Made by a program: the position numbers and the translations under genes. A stretch of 64,000 nt of DNA from Paenibacillus sp. An7 (GTDB lineage Bacteria; Bacillota; Bacilli; Paenibacillales; Paenibacillaceae): positions 454,065 through 518,064 of the forward strand of contig NZ_WTWX01000001.1 of NCBI RefSeq assembly GCF_009870785.1, written 5' to 3'. Under the pieces are notes generated by a model. That model searched no databases and was not told where the DNA came from. It saw nothing but the letters and a program-made list of their open reading frames with translations. This document shows, piece after piece, positions 44,997-53,867 of this stretch (positions are counted from its first letter, which is position 1; every line of letters begins with the position of its first letter).

Positions 44997-45419
44997 CTAA
45001 TAAACAGCAGGACAATCCTCACCAGAAGGACTAAAGAAACAATGTGCTCGGTATCTCCCTGTATTTGCTTGATTGTACCAAGTGGGCGGACACTCCCCAG
45101 ATGGTCTAAAGAACCAGAGTGCGTTACTTGCCGGCCATATTTTTTCCCCGTTAATTACCCGCTGAGCGAGCCTGATCTCTGATTCCCGTGCTGCCTGGTA
45201 GAAATAGCCCTTTTGGGTTGCTTCAAACCCCCCCGGATTCTGGTATACCATATCACTTACGGAGCGGATATTACGAAAGTCCAAACATCCTCCTAGCACT
45301 CGATTGACCCCTACATTTCCTACCAGAAGCATCCCTGTATCCCCGTCTTCTTCTGCTTCCGCACGCATAAGTCTTGCCAGTAATTTCACATCTTCGGAAT
45401 TCGCCTTAATCACGGCCAA
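44997..45419 (-). CDS. cwlJ: Spore cortex-lytic enzyme CwlJ
   Basis: A 140-residue cell wall hydrolase of the hydrolase_2 (SleB C-terminal-like) family, active in cortex breakdown during germination. The catalytic Glu is expected in LLARLMRAEAEEDGD; the C-terminal part has NALWFFRPSGECPPTWYNQAN, typical of CwlJ. It has no signal peptide, unlike SleB. The TTG start at 45419 has GGAGG 10 nt upstream. Co-transcribed with gerQ. Confidence 0.93.
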   Translation of the reverse strand: MAVIKANSEDVKLLARLMRAEAEEDGDTGMLLVGNVGVNRVLGGCLDFRNIRSVSDMVYQNPGGFEATQKGYFYQAARESEIRLAQRVINGEKIWPASNALWFFRPSGECPPTWYNQANTGRYRAHCFFSPSGEDCPAVY

Positions 45420-45584
45420 TGGAAGTCTTCCTCCTTCCTTTACTTACGTATTCTCATGGCTATACGTTATATCATATTGTGCATTCGCCCAGTTCGTGAC
45501 AATTTATTTCAATTATTTTCGAAAATAAAAAAAGAATATCGGGTTTGCTTTTCACAAGAGACCAACATTCTTCTTATTTCTTAC

Positions 45585-45785
45585 TCATTTTTTATTCTGA
45601 TGATTACGAAAATAGCGAGACACATAATAACCTATAACGAGAAAAACAAGCACGACGACAGCACTAATGATTACAAGAATATGATCATACGTGCCTTCAC
45701 CTGAAGATAGAGGACCGAAACTCGTTCTAGGCTCAACCTCTGCATGTGACATATGCTTGCCTTCAAAAAAGCGAATCAGATACAT
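45585..45785 (-). CDS. Small single-pass membrane protein, function unknown
   Basis: About 66 residues, with one hydrophobic C-terminal segment (HILVIISAVVVLVFLVIGYYV) and a basic tail (RYFRNHQNKK). ATG 45785 follows CGGAGGAG. The upstream frame (to 45824) lacks a ribosome binding site. It lies about 160 nt upstream of cwlJ on the same strand; a role in sporulation is possible but unsupported by motif. Confidence 0.6.
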   Translation of the reverse strand: MYLIRFFEGKHMSHAEVEPRTSFGPLSSGEGTYDHILVIISAVVVLVFLVIGYYVSRYFRNHQNKK

Positions 45786-45869
45786 AGACTCCTCCGAGAT
45801 ATATCTTTTTTTTAAGTGTACCAAATCTCTAATTGGAAATATATAACGGAAAAGAAATGAATATATGAA

Positions 45870-45903
45870 AAAAGAGCAAACTAAAACTTTCTTTAGTTCA
45901 CTC
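45870..45903 (-). terminator. Terminator of the duplicated TIM-barrel gene
   Basis: An interrupted stem (GAGTGAACTAAA / TTTAGTTTGCTC) followed by TTTTTTC on the minus strand. Confidence 0.75.
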
Positions 45904-45937
45904 TTCTCATCTTTATATAAGATTATTAAATCATTCT

Positions 45938-47683
45938 TTAAGGCTTCGCATTAATCCAATAATCATAAGAATGAATTAAATAGCCCTGATAAGCATTATA
46001 TTTTGCAAGCAGATCTGGCAACTTCGCTAGTTCTGATTCCATATAAGCTTCGCCTTCTTCATAAAAAGTAATATGATTTCCTTCATGACTTTCTTTCATC
46101 TCAACCGAAATCAGCAGGGGCTTGCCTAATTGATCAGCTATTTCCATTTCTTGAGCTACAACGGCTGCGATTCCGTTAGATCCTTCCGCTGTATCTCGGA
46201 AAGCCATAAGTGAGATATGATCCAACGTGCGAATCATCCACTCTGATACACTCATACCTTTCCCTGGTAATTCATGACGATCGAGCCATACAGCTAAATC
46301 AGCACTTGTTTTGAGATCGGAATCTTTTTTGGTTTCACGAGCGAAATACTCCATATTAGAAGCCCACTCTTTAAGCACACGTTCTCGATTATTGTCCCAT
46401 TCCGAGTTAGTATAAGGCTCAATATCTAAATGAATACCGTGGAATTTTTCTTCCTCTGCTGCACGCAGGTTATATTGCTTCACATAATTAATGAGCCTCA
46501 TTAGGCGTGATCTGTTTTCTTCAAGTCCCCAACTTGGATGACCGCCCATCGCATGAACTTCAATTCCCATCGATGCAGCTTGGCCTACAAAATTGCGATA
46601 CAGTGAATACGGCTGGTCAAGATCAAGTCTTACATATAGAAAATTCACCTTTTTCTCTTGTAAGAACTCGAGTACTCGTTCACTTTCATTAATAACTTGT
46701 TCTGCTTTCCATATATAAGTTCCGCGAATAGAATCAGCCGGCAGTTCTGGTTCTGGATTCGGTGTCGGCTCTGGCTCTGGTGTCGGCTCTGGATTCACTG
46801 TATCTTGAGTCATCTGACTCCAGTACACATAATCATGAATGGCAACTCCTGCAAAACGGGAATAACCTGCATAGAATGCTGTCACTTCCTGAAGAACTTG
46901 TTCCATCTTCTCTTTCGTCTTCCCAGCAAATGTGGTAAATTCTTCTCCCGGCATTGGTTTTGCGTTAACTCCAACAATGATTTTTGCAGGATAATTGTTT
47001 GACCATTCCATCTCTTCTCTAACAACCTCTACAATGCCGCCCACTCCGCCTGCTTTATCACGATAAGCCATTAAAGCAATTTGATCAAACCTGCCCATAA
47101 ACCACTGAATCAGCGGTTCCTGTGAGTCTGGGTCATAATAGTGATCATACCAGAAAGGAAGATCTATAGCTGAATTCAGGCTAGGTTCTTGCTCAATGAC
47201 AGACAGGAATTTTTCAATATTCGCAAGATAAGTCCGAGTGACTTCATCGCTGTCGATCTCCCAATCCCCTAGAACATAGGGCTCTATGTCTAGATGAATC
47301 CCACTGAATTTTTCGTTTTCTCCTGATTCTCTATTAAAGTCAACAACCCAGTTAGCAAAACGCAATAATGGAACTTCTCCGCCTTCCGCAGCCCACTTTG
47401 GGTGACCGCCCAGCGCATCCACTTTTATTCCATTTTCATGTGCGCGAAGAATAAAACGTTGATATACTTCGGCAGGTTGCTCCATATCAATTCGTAAATA
47501 AATATGATTAATCCGATGATTGTCTGCGTAATCTAGTATATCTTGGCCGCCGTCCTGAATGGATTCAGCTTGCCAAAGCCACATTGCCCGAGTCGTTTCT
47601 TTTGAGGAATCAAAAGCTGTCAACCATGTTACACTAGCAAGAAGTACAACCCACAAGAGCATGCGGGAAAGGTTCCCGTACAT
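45938..47683 (-). CDS. Secreted protein with two tandem TIM-barrel-like domains, hydrolase-like
   Basis: A 581-residue protein with a signal peptide or membrane anchor (MLLWVVLLASVTWLTAF). It consists of two copies of a domain of about 260 residues (about 30-300 and 318-581) joined by a Pro/Glu linker (PEPTPEPEPTPNPEPE). Both copies have the same landmarks in order: a W-x-A-E start, YLRIDMEQP / YVRLDLDQP, ALGGHPKWA / AMGGHPSWG, GIHLDIEPY in both, IALMAYRD / ISLMAFRD and a final HDYVYW / HSYDYW. The DxE in LDIEPY and the pattern of strands suggest a glycoside-hydrolase-type barrel with acidic catalytic residues, but I do not recognise the family. Confidence 0.85.
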   Translation of the reverse strand: MYGNLSRMLLWVVLLASVTWLTAFDSSKETTRAMWLWQAESIQDGGQDILDYADNHRINHIYLRIDMEQPAEVYQRFILRAHENGIKVDALGGHPKWAAEGGEVPLLRFANWVVDFNRESGENEKFSGIHLDIEPYVLGDWEIDSDEVTRTYLANIEKFLSVIEQEPSLNSAIDLPFWYDHYYDPDSQEPLIQWFMGRFDQIALMAYRDKAGGVGGIVEVVREEMEWSNNYPAKIIVGVNAKPMPGEEFTTFAGKTKEKMEQVLQEVTAFYAGYSRFAGVAIHDYVYWSQMTQDTVNPEPTPEPEPTPNPEPELPADSIRGTYIWKAEQVINESERVLEFLQEKKVNFLYVRLDLDQPYSLYRNFVGQAASMGIEVHAMGGHPSWGLEENRSRLMRLINYVKQYNLRAAEEEKFHGIHLDIEPYTNSEWDNNRERVLKEWASNMEYFARETKKDSDLKTSADLAVWLDRHELPGKGMSVSEWMIRTLDHISLMAFRDTAEGSNGIAAVVAQEMEIADQLGKPLLISVEMKESHEGNHITFYEEGEAYMESELAKLPDLLAKYNAYQGYLIHSYDYWINAKP

Positions 47684-47745
47684 ATCTTACCTCCACTTCT
47701 CTTCTCTTTTTTTAAGCCAACGCTATTATAACAGTGGAATAGAGC

Positions 47746-47781
47746 AAAAAAAATGAGCCCTCGTGCTCATGTTGGGCTCAT
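47746..47781 (-). terminator. Strong terminator of the SDR gene
   Basis: Minus strand: stem ATGAGCCC / GGGCTCAT followed by eight T. Confidence 0.85.
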
Positions 47782-47817
47782 CGTGAACTATTATAAAGTT
47801 TTTTTATGAGTCCTAGA

Positions 47818-48567
47818 CTAGGGCTGATATATCATTTTTCGTGACATCCCCCCATCAACCACTAGATTCTCTGCTGTAATAAAATCATTCTCAGGGTCGG
47901 TCAAATATAAGCAGGCACGCGCGATATCCGAAGGTTTCCCTACTCTTCCGCTTGGATGCTGCGAATGGTCCTCTGGGCGCAATTGTTCATATTCCCCCGT
48001 CTCGATCCATCCCGGACTAATACTATTGACCCGGATGTGTTCAGATGACAAGGATAAAGCCATCGCATGGGTAAGCGAAATAATAGCTCCTTTAGAAGCA
48101 GCATAAGCTTCTGAATTTGGTTCTGACATGGCAGCCCGGGTAGAAGAAATATTGACTACAGAACCGCCATCTTGGTTATTTTTCATGTATTTGGCTGCGA
48201 TCCTTGTTCCAAGAAAACAGCTGCGGACATTTGTGTTCATCACATCATCCCATTCATCTACAGTGAGTTCATAAGGTGATTTCCAAATCCCATATCCTGC
48301 ATTATTAATAAGAACATCAATCTGTCCATATTCAGTTACCGCAGCTTCCATGAGTGCTAGAATTGCTTCTTCTGACCTAACGTCACAGTGGACAAACATC
48401 GCTTCGTAACCATCTTGGCGCAGGGACGCAGCAGCAGCCGCTCCCTTCTCCTCATGGCGATCCGCTAGAACCACCTTTGCTCCTTGCATGGCATAAGCAC
48501 CTGCTACTTCTTTACCAATCCCGCTGCCGGCTCCCGTGACGATGACGACCCTATTTTTAAATCTCAT
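47818..48567 (-). CDS. SDR-family NAD(P)-dependent oxidoreductase
   Basis: A classical short-chain dehydrogenase of about 249 residues. The cofactor motif is TGAGSGIGKE (residues about 9-18), NNAG is at about 86, the catalytic Ser lies in VVNISSTRAA, and the Tyr-Lys pair in YAASKGA. The sugar/ketone substrate is not identifiable; the Asp after the second beta strand (VVLADRHEE) favours NAD+. ATG 48567 has AAGGGTG upstream; the longer frame reaching 48606 is less supported. Confidence 0.92.
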   Translation of the reverse strand: MRFKNRVVIVTGAGSGIGKEVAGAYAMQGAKVVLADRHEEKGAAAAASLRQDGYEAMFVHCDVRSEEAILALMEAAVTEYGQIDVLINNAGYGIWKSPYELTVDEWDDVMNTNVRSCFLGTRIAAKYMKNNQDGGSVVNISSTRAAMSEPNSEAYAASKGAIISLTHAMALSLSSEHIRVNSISPGWIETGEYEQLRPEDHSQHPSGRVGKPSDIARACLYLTDPENDFITAENLVVDGGMSRKMIYQP

Positions 48568-48651
48568 ATTATTCACCCTTCCCTTCTGAATTCCTTTCCT
48601 ACTCATTACCCTTGTTCTACCAAGTTACTCTATTCATTTAGAAAAAACATC

Positions 48652-48679
48652 AAAAAAAGCCGCCCTTGTTATGGACGAC
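48652..48679 (-). terminator. Terminator of the DUF2500 gene
   Basis: Minus strand: stem GTCGTCC / GGGCGGC (with G-T pairs) followed by seven T. Confidence 0.75.
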
Positions 48680-48743
48680 CTATACATTGTTATGGAAAGA
48701 GATGAATATTATTTCACTCATGCATCAGTCCTCGTATCTTTCC

Positions 48744-49142
48744 CTAAGACCCATGAACCGGCTCGGCATATACTTTAGCAAGACGTTCAAAGCCTATGTA
48801 ACGCGTTCCTTGAAAAGTGAGTCTTCCTTCATCTCCTTCAGAACATAGACCATACTCTTTACCAGCGACTTTAAACTCCAACCGATCGCCACTCTCTACT
48901 TCAAACGTGACATAGTACATGGTGCTCGTATGGTTGCCTTCGCTCTGATTTGTCTGCTGCTGTACAGAAATACGTCTGCCCGTAATCCGTGAATGCACCG
49001 TGAGAACAGGTTGTTTTTTGTTTTTCCCCCACTGAAGTGCTTCTTTTCCAATGGAAATAGCAATAATACCGAGAATCACGACAAACACTACAGGGAATAC
49101 CGTTCCGAAAAAATCAAACATCCAGAAAGATTCAAATCCCAC
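48744..49142 (-). CDS. DUF2500-family membrane protein
   Basis: A single-pass membrane protein, 132 residues if translation starts at GTG 49142, which has GGAGGAGA 6 nt upstream. An ATG at 49196 would add 18 residues but lacks a ribosome binding site. The N-terminal helix is FFGTVFPVVFVVILGIIAIS, followed by a cytosolic or extracytoplasmic beta domain with VLTVHSRITGRRISV, TMYYVTFEVESGDRLEF and EGDEGRLTFQGTRYIGFE, the DUF2500 pattern. Function unknown. Confidence 0.82.
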   Translation of the reverse strand: MGFESFWMFDFFGTVFPVVFVVILGIIAISIGKEALQWGKNKKQPVLTVHSRITGRRISVQQQTNQSEGNHTSTMYYVTFEVESGDRLEFKVAGKEYGLCSEGDEGRLTFQGTRYIGFERLAKVYAEPVHGS

Positions 49143-49259
49143 GCCGTCTCCTCCCGTCCATGTTCTGGCTTTTGACAAACTGCCATTTTTGTTCATGTAT
49201 ATGCCACTATGGAAAGGAACTTGTCATCTCTTCAGCAGAATAACACAAAATTTCTTTAT

Positions 49260-50516
49260 TTATAACACTTCCCAGTTCAGCCCGCCATCCGTCGTTTGCA
49301 TAAGTATTGATTTCTTCTCCGTTGCATTTTCAAGTAAGATCCATCCAACTTTTGTCGTTACGAACTGCATTTTCACAACCTCAGGGTATTTATCCAGTAA
49401 ATCAGACAGATTCTTGCTGCCAGTAAGTTTAGACCAAGTTTTTCCTTGATCAGCTGTCTGGTATATTGCTTTTCCTTGCAACATCCATCCTATTTGATCA
49501 GATACAAAAGTAGGATACAGCCGTTTGTCTGTCCCGCTTTCTACAGGCAGCTCAAATTGGATATGATTCCATGTATCGCCGCTATCATTTGTGAATAACC
49601 CACTGTACTTAACCTGTTCTTCTTCCGAACATCCTAGCGGTATATAAAGTTTATGATGATTAACGCTTAATGACTCCATTTCTCCCATTGTAAACGAAGA
49701 GCATTTCGTATGATGTGATGAAGTCCGATTAAAAAATGATTTGTCCATGCTCCAAGTCTCACCGTCATCGGTAGTTACATACATTTTGGGTGTTCCCAGC
49801 TCTAGAACAGGTACAAAACCTTTCCCCTTGTCTGTAAACATCATGTCCATCGTATAACCTTGCAGTGGGATCGCTTCATCTGTAGCCTGAATTGGATTAT
49901 TCGTTGATATTTGGGTCCAGTTCACTCCGCCATCGGTCGTAATATATAATGTTTTCTGTTCTTTTACTGTCCCCACACTCTCACTCGTCATGAGATAACC
50001 GTGTGTACTAGAATTGAAATGAAGGGCAGTTACGGGTTGCGATTCTTCAAGTGAAGCGATCTTCCAGCTCTCTCCGCTATCATCCGTACGAAGAACAACA
50101 TTATTGGTTCCATCCGTTCCGGAACGAACGATCCATCCATGCTCTCCATCTAAAAAGAAAATATCTTTTCCATAAACAGGGTTAGATGAAAACTTCACAT
50201 TGGCTGAAGGAGAAATATTAACCCAGGTTACTCCGTTATCCCGCGTATAATACAGTCTTAATTCATTACGAGTAACGCCCCAAGCCAGACCTCCATAACC
50301 ATGAATGAGCTGAAAGTCAGTCAATCTTGTTTGAATTTGATATTTATTGCTATCCTGTACTTCATAATATTCTGGTTCTACTAATGTAAGAGTTTGCCCT
50401 GTCTCTGCAGGTTCTTCTTTTATGATCGGCTGCACTTGTTCGGTCTCTTTCGAACTGCAGGCTGCAACCAGCAATACCAGCATACATGCTAGTGACCATA
50501 CGATTGCTCTACGCAT
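49260..50516 (-). CDS. BNR-repeat beta-propeller lipoprotein
   Basis: A lipoprotein of about 418 residues with lipobox LLVAACSSKE (Cys near residue 20). The mature part carries repeated Asp-box/BNR-type motifs: YTRDNGVTWVNI, TDDSGESWKIAS, TTDGGVNWTQI, TTDDGETWSMD, TNDSGDTWNHI, TADQGKTWSKL and TTDGGLNWEVL, forming a sialidase/Ycf48-like propeller. A glycan-binding or assembly role is possible; catalytic sialidase residues are not evident. ATG 50516 follows AAAGGTGAT; the frame to 50558 is not supported. Single gene. Confidence 0.85.
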   Translation of the reverse strand: MRRAIVWSLACMLVLLVAACSSKETEQVQPIIKEEPAETGQTLTLVEPEYYEVQDSNKYQIQTRLTDFQLIHGYGGLAWGVTRNELRLYYTRDNGVTWVNISPSANVKFSSNPVYGKDIFFLDGEHGWIVRSGTDGTNNVVLRTDDSGESWKIASLEESQPVTALHFNSSTHGYLMTSESVGTVKEQKTLYITTDGGVNWTQISTNNPIQATDEAIPLQGYTMDMMFTDKGKGFVPVLELGTPKMYVTTDDGETWSMDKSFFNRTSSHHTKCSSFTMGEMESLSVNHHKLYIPLGCSEEEQVKYSGLFTNDSGDTWNHIQFELPVESGTDKRLYPTFVSDQIGWMLQGKAIYQTADQGKTWSKLTGSKNLSDLLDKYPEVVKMQFVTTKVGWILLENATEKKSILMQTTDGGLNWEVL

Positions 50517-50640
50517 GTTATCACCTTTCTGCCATAGCGTTTTCTCTAAGTTAGTCATTATAGCATAATTTGTGTTGAATGAGAGTCAAATCTGTTACTT
50601 GTCTGAATCCATTTTACAACTGAAATAGATTCCTCTCTAA

Positions 50641-50672
50641 TAAATAAAAAACTTCCGGCAATTAGCCGAAAG
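50641..50672 (-). terminator. Terminator of the amino acid permease gene
   Basis: Minus strand: stem CTTTCGGC / GCCGGAAG (one mismatch) followed by TTTTTTATTTATT. Confidence 0.8.
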
Positions 50673-50709
50673 CTTGTTAGAATCAGTATATTTCATCTAG
50701 AAAAATGGT

Positions 50710-52098
50710 TTATTTAGGATTACTTTTACCAAGTTCACTATGCGAGTATCCGTAGAATAAATAAATAAGAAGTCCTACGATCATCCAAAGGATGAATCCC
50801 ATCCAGGTCCAAATGTCTAATTGAAACATGAGCAGGAAACAACAACCCGCACTTAATAAAGGAAGAAAGGGTACCCACGGAACCGTAAAACCTCGCTTAA
50901 GGTCTGGTCTTGCTTTACGCAATCCAATTACGCCTAGAGATACGATGGCAAAAGCGAATAATGCGCCCATATTTGTCAGACTTGCCAGTTTATCAAGTGG
51001 AAGGAATCCGCATAACAAAGCAATAACCAGTCCAACCATCCAAGTACTCCGAACAGGAGTCTGGCTCTTTTCATCCACTTTAGATAAAAATCTAGGAAGC
51101 AATCCATCACGAGAGATCGCGAATAAGAGTCTTGTTTGACTGAATAACAGTACAAGTAAAACAGTTGTTATTCCAGCAATCGCCCCAAGCGATATGAGTC
51201 CTGCTGCAAAATCTTGCTGAACAAACCGGAGTGCAAAAGCTACTGGATCAGCTACACTAAGTTCTGTATAAGGTACCATGCCTGTTAGAACTACAACCAC
51301 AATGACATAGAGTAACGTACACACTAATAGGGAAGCAATAATACCGATCGGCAGATCTCGCTGTGGGTTCTTAACTTCTTCCGCCGCGGTTGCTACAGCA
51401 TCAAAACCAATATAGGCAAAAAACACAAGTGCAGCACCGCTTAGAATTCCTGAATATCCAAATGGAATAAACGGTGTCCAGTTATCCGGTTTTACGTAAA
51501 AAGCTCCAACGATGACAAAGATGAGAATAACAGCTATTTTAACAAACACCATAAACGCATTGAATCTAGCCGTTTCTTTTGCCCCTCTCGTTAACAGCAA
51601 GCAAATCAGCAAAATAATAATAACAGCCGGTAAATCCACAATCTGCCCTGAGGCAGCATTAAACGCTCCAGACAGTGCAGCAGGTAACTGGATATGAAAA
51701 CCAGCTAATAATCCTTGCACATAAGCAGACCACCCACTCGCAACAGAAGCGGCAGCTAAGCCGTACTCGAGTACAAGAGCCCAACCCATTAACCAGCCAA
51801 ACACTTCACCAAAAGCAGCGTAACTGTAAGCATAGGCACTGCCGGATATCGTTACCGTGGAAGCTAGTTCAGAATAACAAAGTGCTGCAAGAATACATAC
51901 CAGGGCAGCAACAACAAATGAAATGACGAGTGCTGGACCGGCATTATCTGCGGCAGCAGTCCCAGTAACGACAAAGACACCCGTTCCGATAATCGCCCCT
52001 ATTCCAAGGACGGTCAGATCAAAAGGGCCCAGCGTTTTCTTTAACTTGTTATCCGTTTTTTGATTGGGGTCAAAATGTTTCTTACGTAATAAATCCAT
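50710..52098 (-). CDS. APC-family amino acid permease (CAT subgroup)
   Basis: A 462-residue transporter with twelve predicted membrane helices. The N-terminal soluble lead MDLLRKKHFDPNQKTDNKLK is followed by GPFDLTVLGIGAIIGTGVFV, the hallmark GxG loop of the APC superfamily that binds the amino acid backbone. It resembles the cationic amino acid transporter subgroup such as B. subtilis YfnA. TAGGAG lies 6 nt before the ATG. Single gene, with 437 nt of leader region upstream before the FMN riboswitch. Confidence 0.92.
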   Translation of the reverse strand: MDLLRKKHFDPNQKTDNKLKKTLGPFDLTVLGIGAIIGTGVFVVTGTAAADNAGPALVISFVVAALVCILAALCYSELASTVTISGSAYAYSYAAFGEVFGWLMGWALVLEYGLAAASVASGWSAYVQGLLAGFHIQLPAALSGAFNAASGQIVDLPAVIIILLICLLLTRGAKETARFNAFMVFVKIAVILIFVIVGAFYVKPDNWTPFIPFGYSGILSGAALVFFAYIGFDAVATAAEEVKNPQRDLPIGIIASLLVCTLLYVIVVVVLTGMVPYTELSVADPVAFALRFVQQDFAAGLISLGAIAGITTVLLVLLFSQTRLLFAISRDGLLPRFLSKVDEKSQTPVRSTWMVGLVIALLCGFLPLDKLASLTNMGALFAFAIVSLGVIGLRKARPDLKRGFTVPWVPFLPLLSAGCCFLLMFQLDIWTWMGFILWMIVGLLIYLFYGYSHSELGKSNPK

Positions 52099-52442
52099 AA
52101 AGTCACTCCTAGATGTAAGTTGCCCTACTATTCGTAAGTTCCATAGTAATGCTGTTTTATTATCTAAATATGGAATGACCCTGTCAATGAATATTTAAAG
52201 GATTAAGAAAATTGCTATACTTCACTTACTCAATCTCCCATTCCCACTAGTATTATGCTATTCCTGACTTAAAAAAGACGCTATTCATTCCGTAAGAGGC
52301 ACATATCAATCACCGATTATCGATTCCTGTATATAATGAAATTCGGGATGATGTAAACTGATTATACGGCCGATTCTTTATGAACGCTTAACTTATAGGA
52401 ATAGAAGATATTGGTAAGTATATGTGTCTATAAAAAAAGTAC
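52099..52442. other. Intergenic stretch without a recognised gene
   Basis: AT-rich region between two divergent genes. It should hold the amino acid permease promoter. I see no open frame of note and no known element. Confidence 0.4.
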
Positions 52443-52472
52443 TTGCTGTGATAGCGCTTCCTGTATTATGAT
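52443..52472 (+). promoter_or_regulatory. Candidate promoter upstream of the FMN riboswitch
   Basis: -35 TTGCTG (52443-52448), an 18-nt spacer and -10 TATGAT (52467-52472), placing the transcript start about 55 nt ahead of the aptamer. Confidence 0.45.
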
Positions 52473-52534
52473 AACAGCTACAGAGTTACAACAACTCATT
52501 TACTTACTAAAATATATCAGCTAATTGAATAATG

Positions 52535-52673
52535 GATCTTCGGGGTAGGGTGAAATTCCCAACCGGCGGTGACGCTTATTAGCGAAGCCCGCGACTCAAT
52601 TTTCTTATTATAGAAGATTGACTGATTTGGTGAAATTCCAAAGCCGACGGTACAGTCCGGATGAGAGAAGATC
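52535..52673 (+). ncRNA. FMN riboswitch (RFN element) aptamer
   Basis: All the conserved RFN blocks are present in order: GGGGTAGGGTGAAATTCCC, AACCGGCGGTGA, AAGCCCGCGA, GGTGAAATTCC, AAAGCCGACGGTA and AGTCCGGATGAGAGAAGA. The closing P1 helix is GATCTTC (52535-52541) with GAAGATC (52667-52673). It binds flavin mononucleotide and senses riboflavin sufficiency. It lies upstream of the EamA transporter gene on the same strand. Confidence 0.97.
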
Positions 52674-52716
52674 AAATATCGCAACGTGCCGTGTTATTTC
52701 GCATGTTTGTTTGATC

Positions 52717-52768
52717 AACCCCTATTGTTTTTGGCATGCAAAATGCTGAGATGATAGGGGTTTTGTTA
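52717..52768 (+). terminator. Riboswitch expression-platform terminator
   Basis: Stem AACCCCTAT / ATAGGGGTT followed by TTTTG. GATCAAA at the end of P1 (52671-52677) can pair instead with TTTGATC (52710-52716), giving an antiterminator that competes with P1, so FMN should cause premature termination. Confidence 0.85.
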
Positions 52769-52806
52769 ACTGAAGATACCATTTTCAAATTCGATGGAGG
52801 AGTTTG

Positions 52807-53760
52807 ATGATGGAAAACACTACCCACGCAAAAAGAAGTTCGAGTTCGACTGGTTTTTGGCTGGTTGCCCTTGGGGCAGCTTTATGGGGAATAAGTCCCC
52901 TGTTTCGTATCAACTTATTAGAACATCTGACTTCCATGCAAGTTGTTCTCGTAGAACATTTACTCGTATGTCTTGTCGCAGGTCCGATTCTGTGGAGGAA
53001 TCGTCATGAATTGAAACATTTGAAGCTGAAGCACTACCTTGCCATGTTATTTATTTCATGGGGCGGATCTGCGCTTGCGTCTGTTATCTTCACGATGGCA
53101 CTGACAAACGGTGACTTAAATGCAGTCATCTTGCTGCAAAAAATGCAGCCTATCTTTGCTATTCTATTAGCAAAATTAATTCTAAAAGAAACATTGCCAC
53201 AAAAGTTTGGCGCTCTGTTTACCCTAGCGATCATCGGTACGTATCTACTTACCTTTGGATTTCACTTGCCCTTTGGCGAAGGAACCGAATGGCTCAAAAT
53301 TGGCAGCATCTTGTCCCTTTTAGCAGCTGCGCTATGGGGCGGTTCTACAGTGATGGGCCGTCTGCTCCTTGGTCAAATTCAGTATAGTACGGTTACTTCA
53401 ATCCGGTATGTATTCGCTATTCCTTTGCTTGTTGGAATGACATGGATTGAAGGTGGAGTAACCAATCTCCCGCAAGCGGGTCCTGCACTTACCAGTATCA
53501 TTATAAATCTTCTCGCGCAAGCTTTATTGCCAGGACTACTGAGTCTGCTTCTGTACTATAAAGGCTTATCTTCAACTAAAGCGTCTATGGCTACACTCGC
53601 TGAACTCAGTTTTCCGATGACCGGTATTATTGTAAACTGGCTTGCTTTTGGTGAAATGATTACACTTGCCCAGCTCGTAGGCTTTATCTTTATATGGTCC
53701 GTTCTGTTTATTCTAACTCGTCAGCAACAGACGAATCAGAACCAACTTTCTATAAACTAA
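52807..53760 (+). CDS. EamA/DMT-family transporter under FMN riboswitch control
   Basis: About 317 residues with ten predicted membrane helices in two EamA repeats; the first includes GFWLVALGAALWGISPLF, and the second half begins with IGSILSLLAAALWGGSTVMG. The GGAGGAG at 52796-52802 serves ATG 52807 or 52810. The FMN riboswitch in the leader strongly suggests import of riboflavin or a related flavin; EamA-family riboflavin transporters (RibN and ImpX types) are known in other bacteria. A strong terminator follows immediately. Substrate is inferred from regulation. Confidence 0.88.
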   Translation: MMENTTHAKRSSSSTGFWLVALGAALWGISPLFRINLLEHLTSMQVVLVEHLLVCLVAGPILWRNRHELKHLKLKHYLAMLFISWGGSALASVIFTMALTNGDLNAVILLQKMQPIFAILLAKLILKETLPQKFGALFTLAIIGTYLLTFGFHLPFGEGTEWLKIGSILSLLAAALWGGSTVMGRLLLGQIQYSTVTSIRYVFAIPLLVGMTWIEGGVTNLPQAGPALTSIIINLLAQALLPGLLSLLLYYKGLSSTKASMATLAELSFPMTGIIVNWLAFGEMITLAQLVGFIFIWSVLFILTRQQQTNQNQLSIN

Positions 53761-53775
53761 TAAAGGTTCGATCCT

Positions 53776-53804
53776 GCCATGTCTTTAAAGACATGGCTTT
53801 TTTT
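53776..53804 (+). terminator. Terminator of the EamA transporter gene
   Basis: A perfect 11-bp stem GCCATGTCTTT / AAAGACATGGC with no loop beyond the stem, so a few central pairs open as the loop, followed by seven T. Confidence 0.85.
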
Positions 53805-53867
53805 ATGTACAGGATAACGACAGCGCTCTTGCGTATGGTAAAATCATATTCAGAAAGGATGATTGAC

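Noticed and set aside
53694-53867. Upstream extension of the amidase frame
   Set aside because: It would run through the end of the transporter gene and its terminator; ATG 53868 has a proper ribosome binding site.
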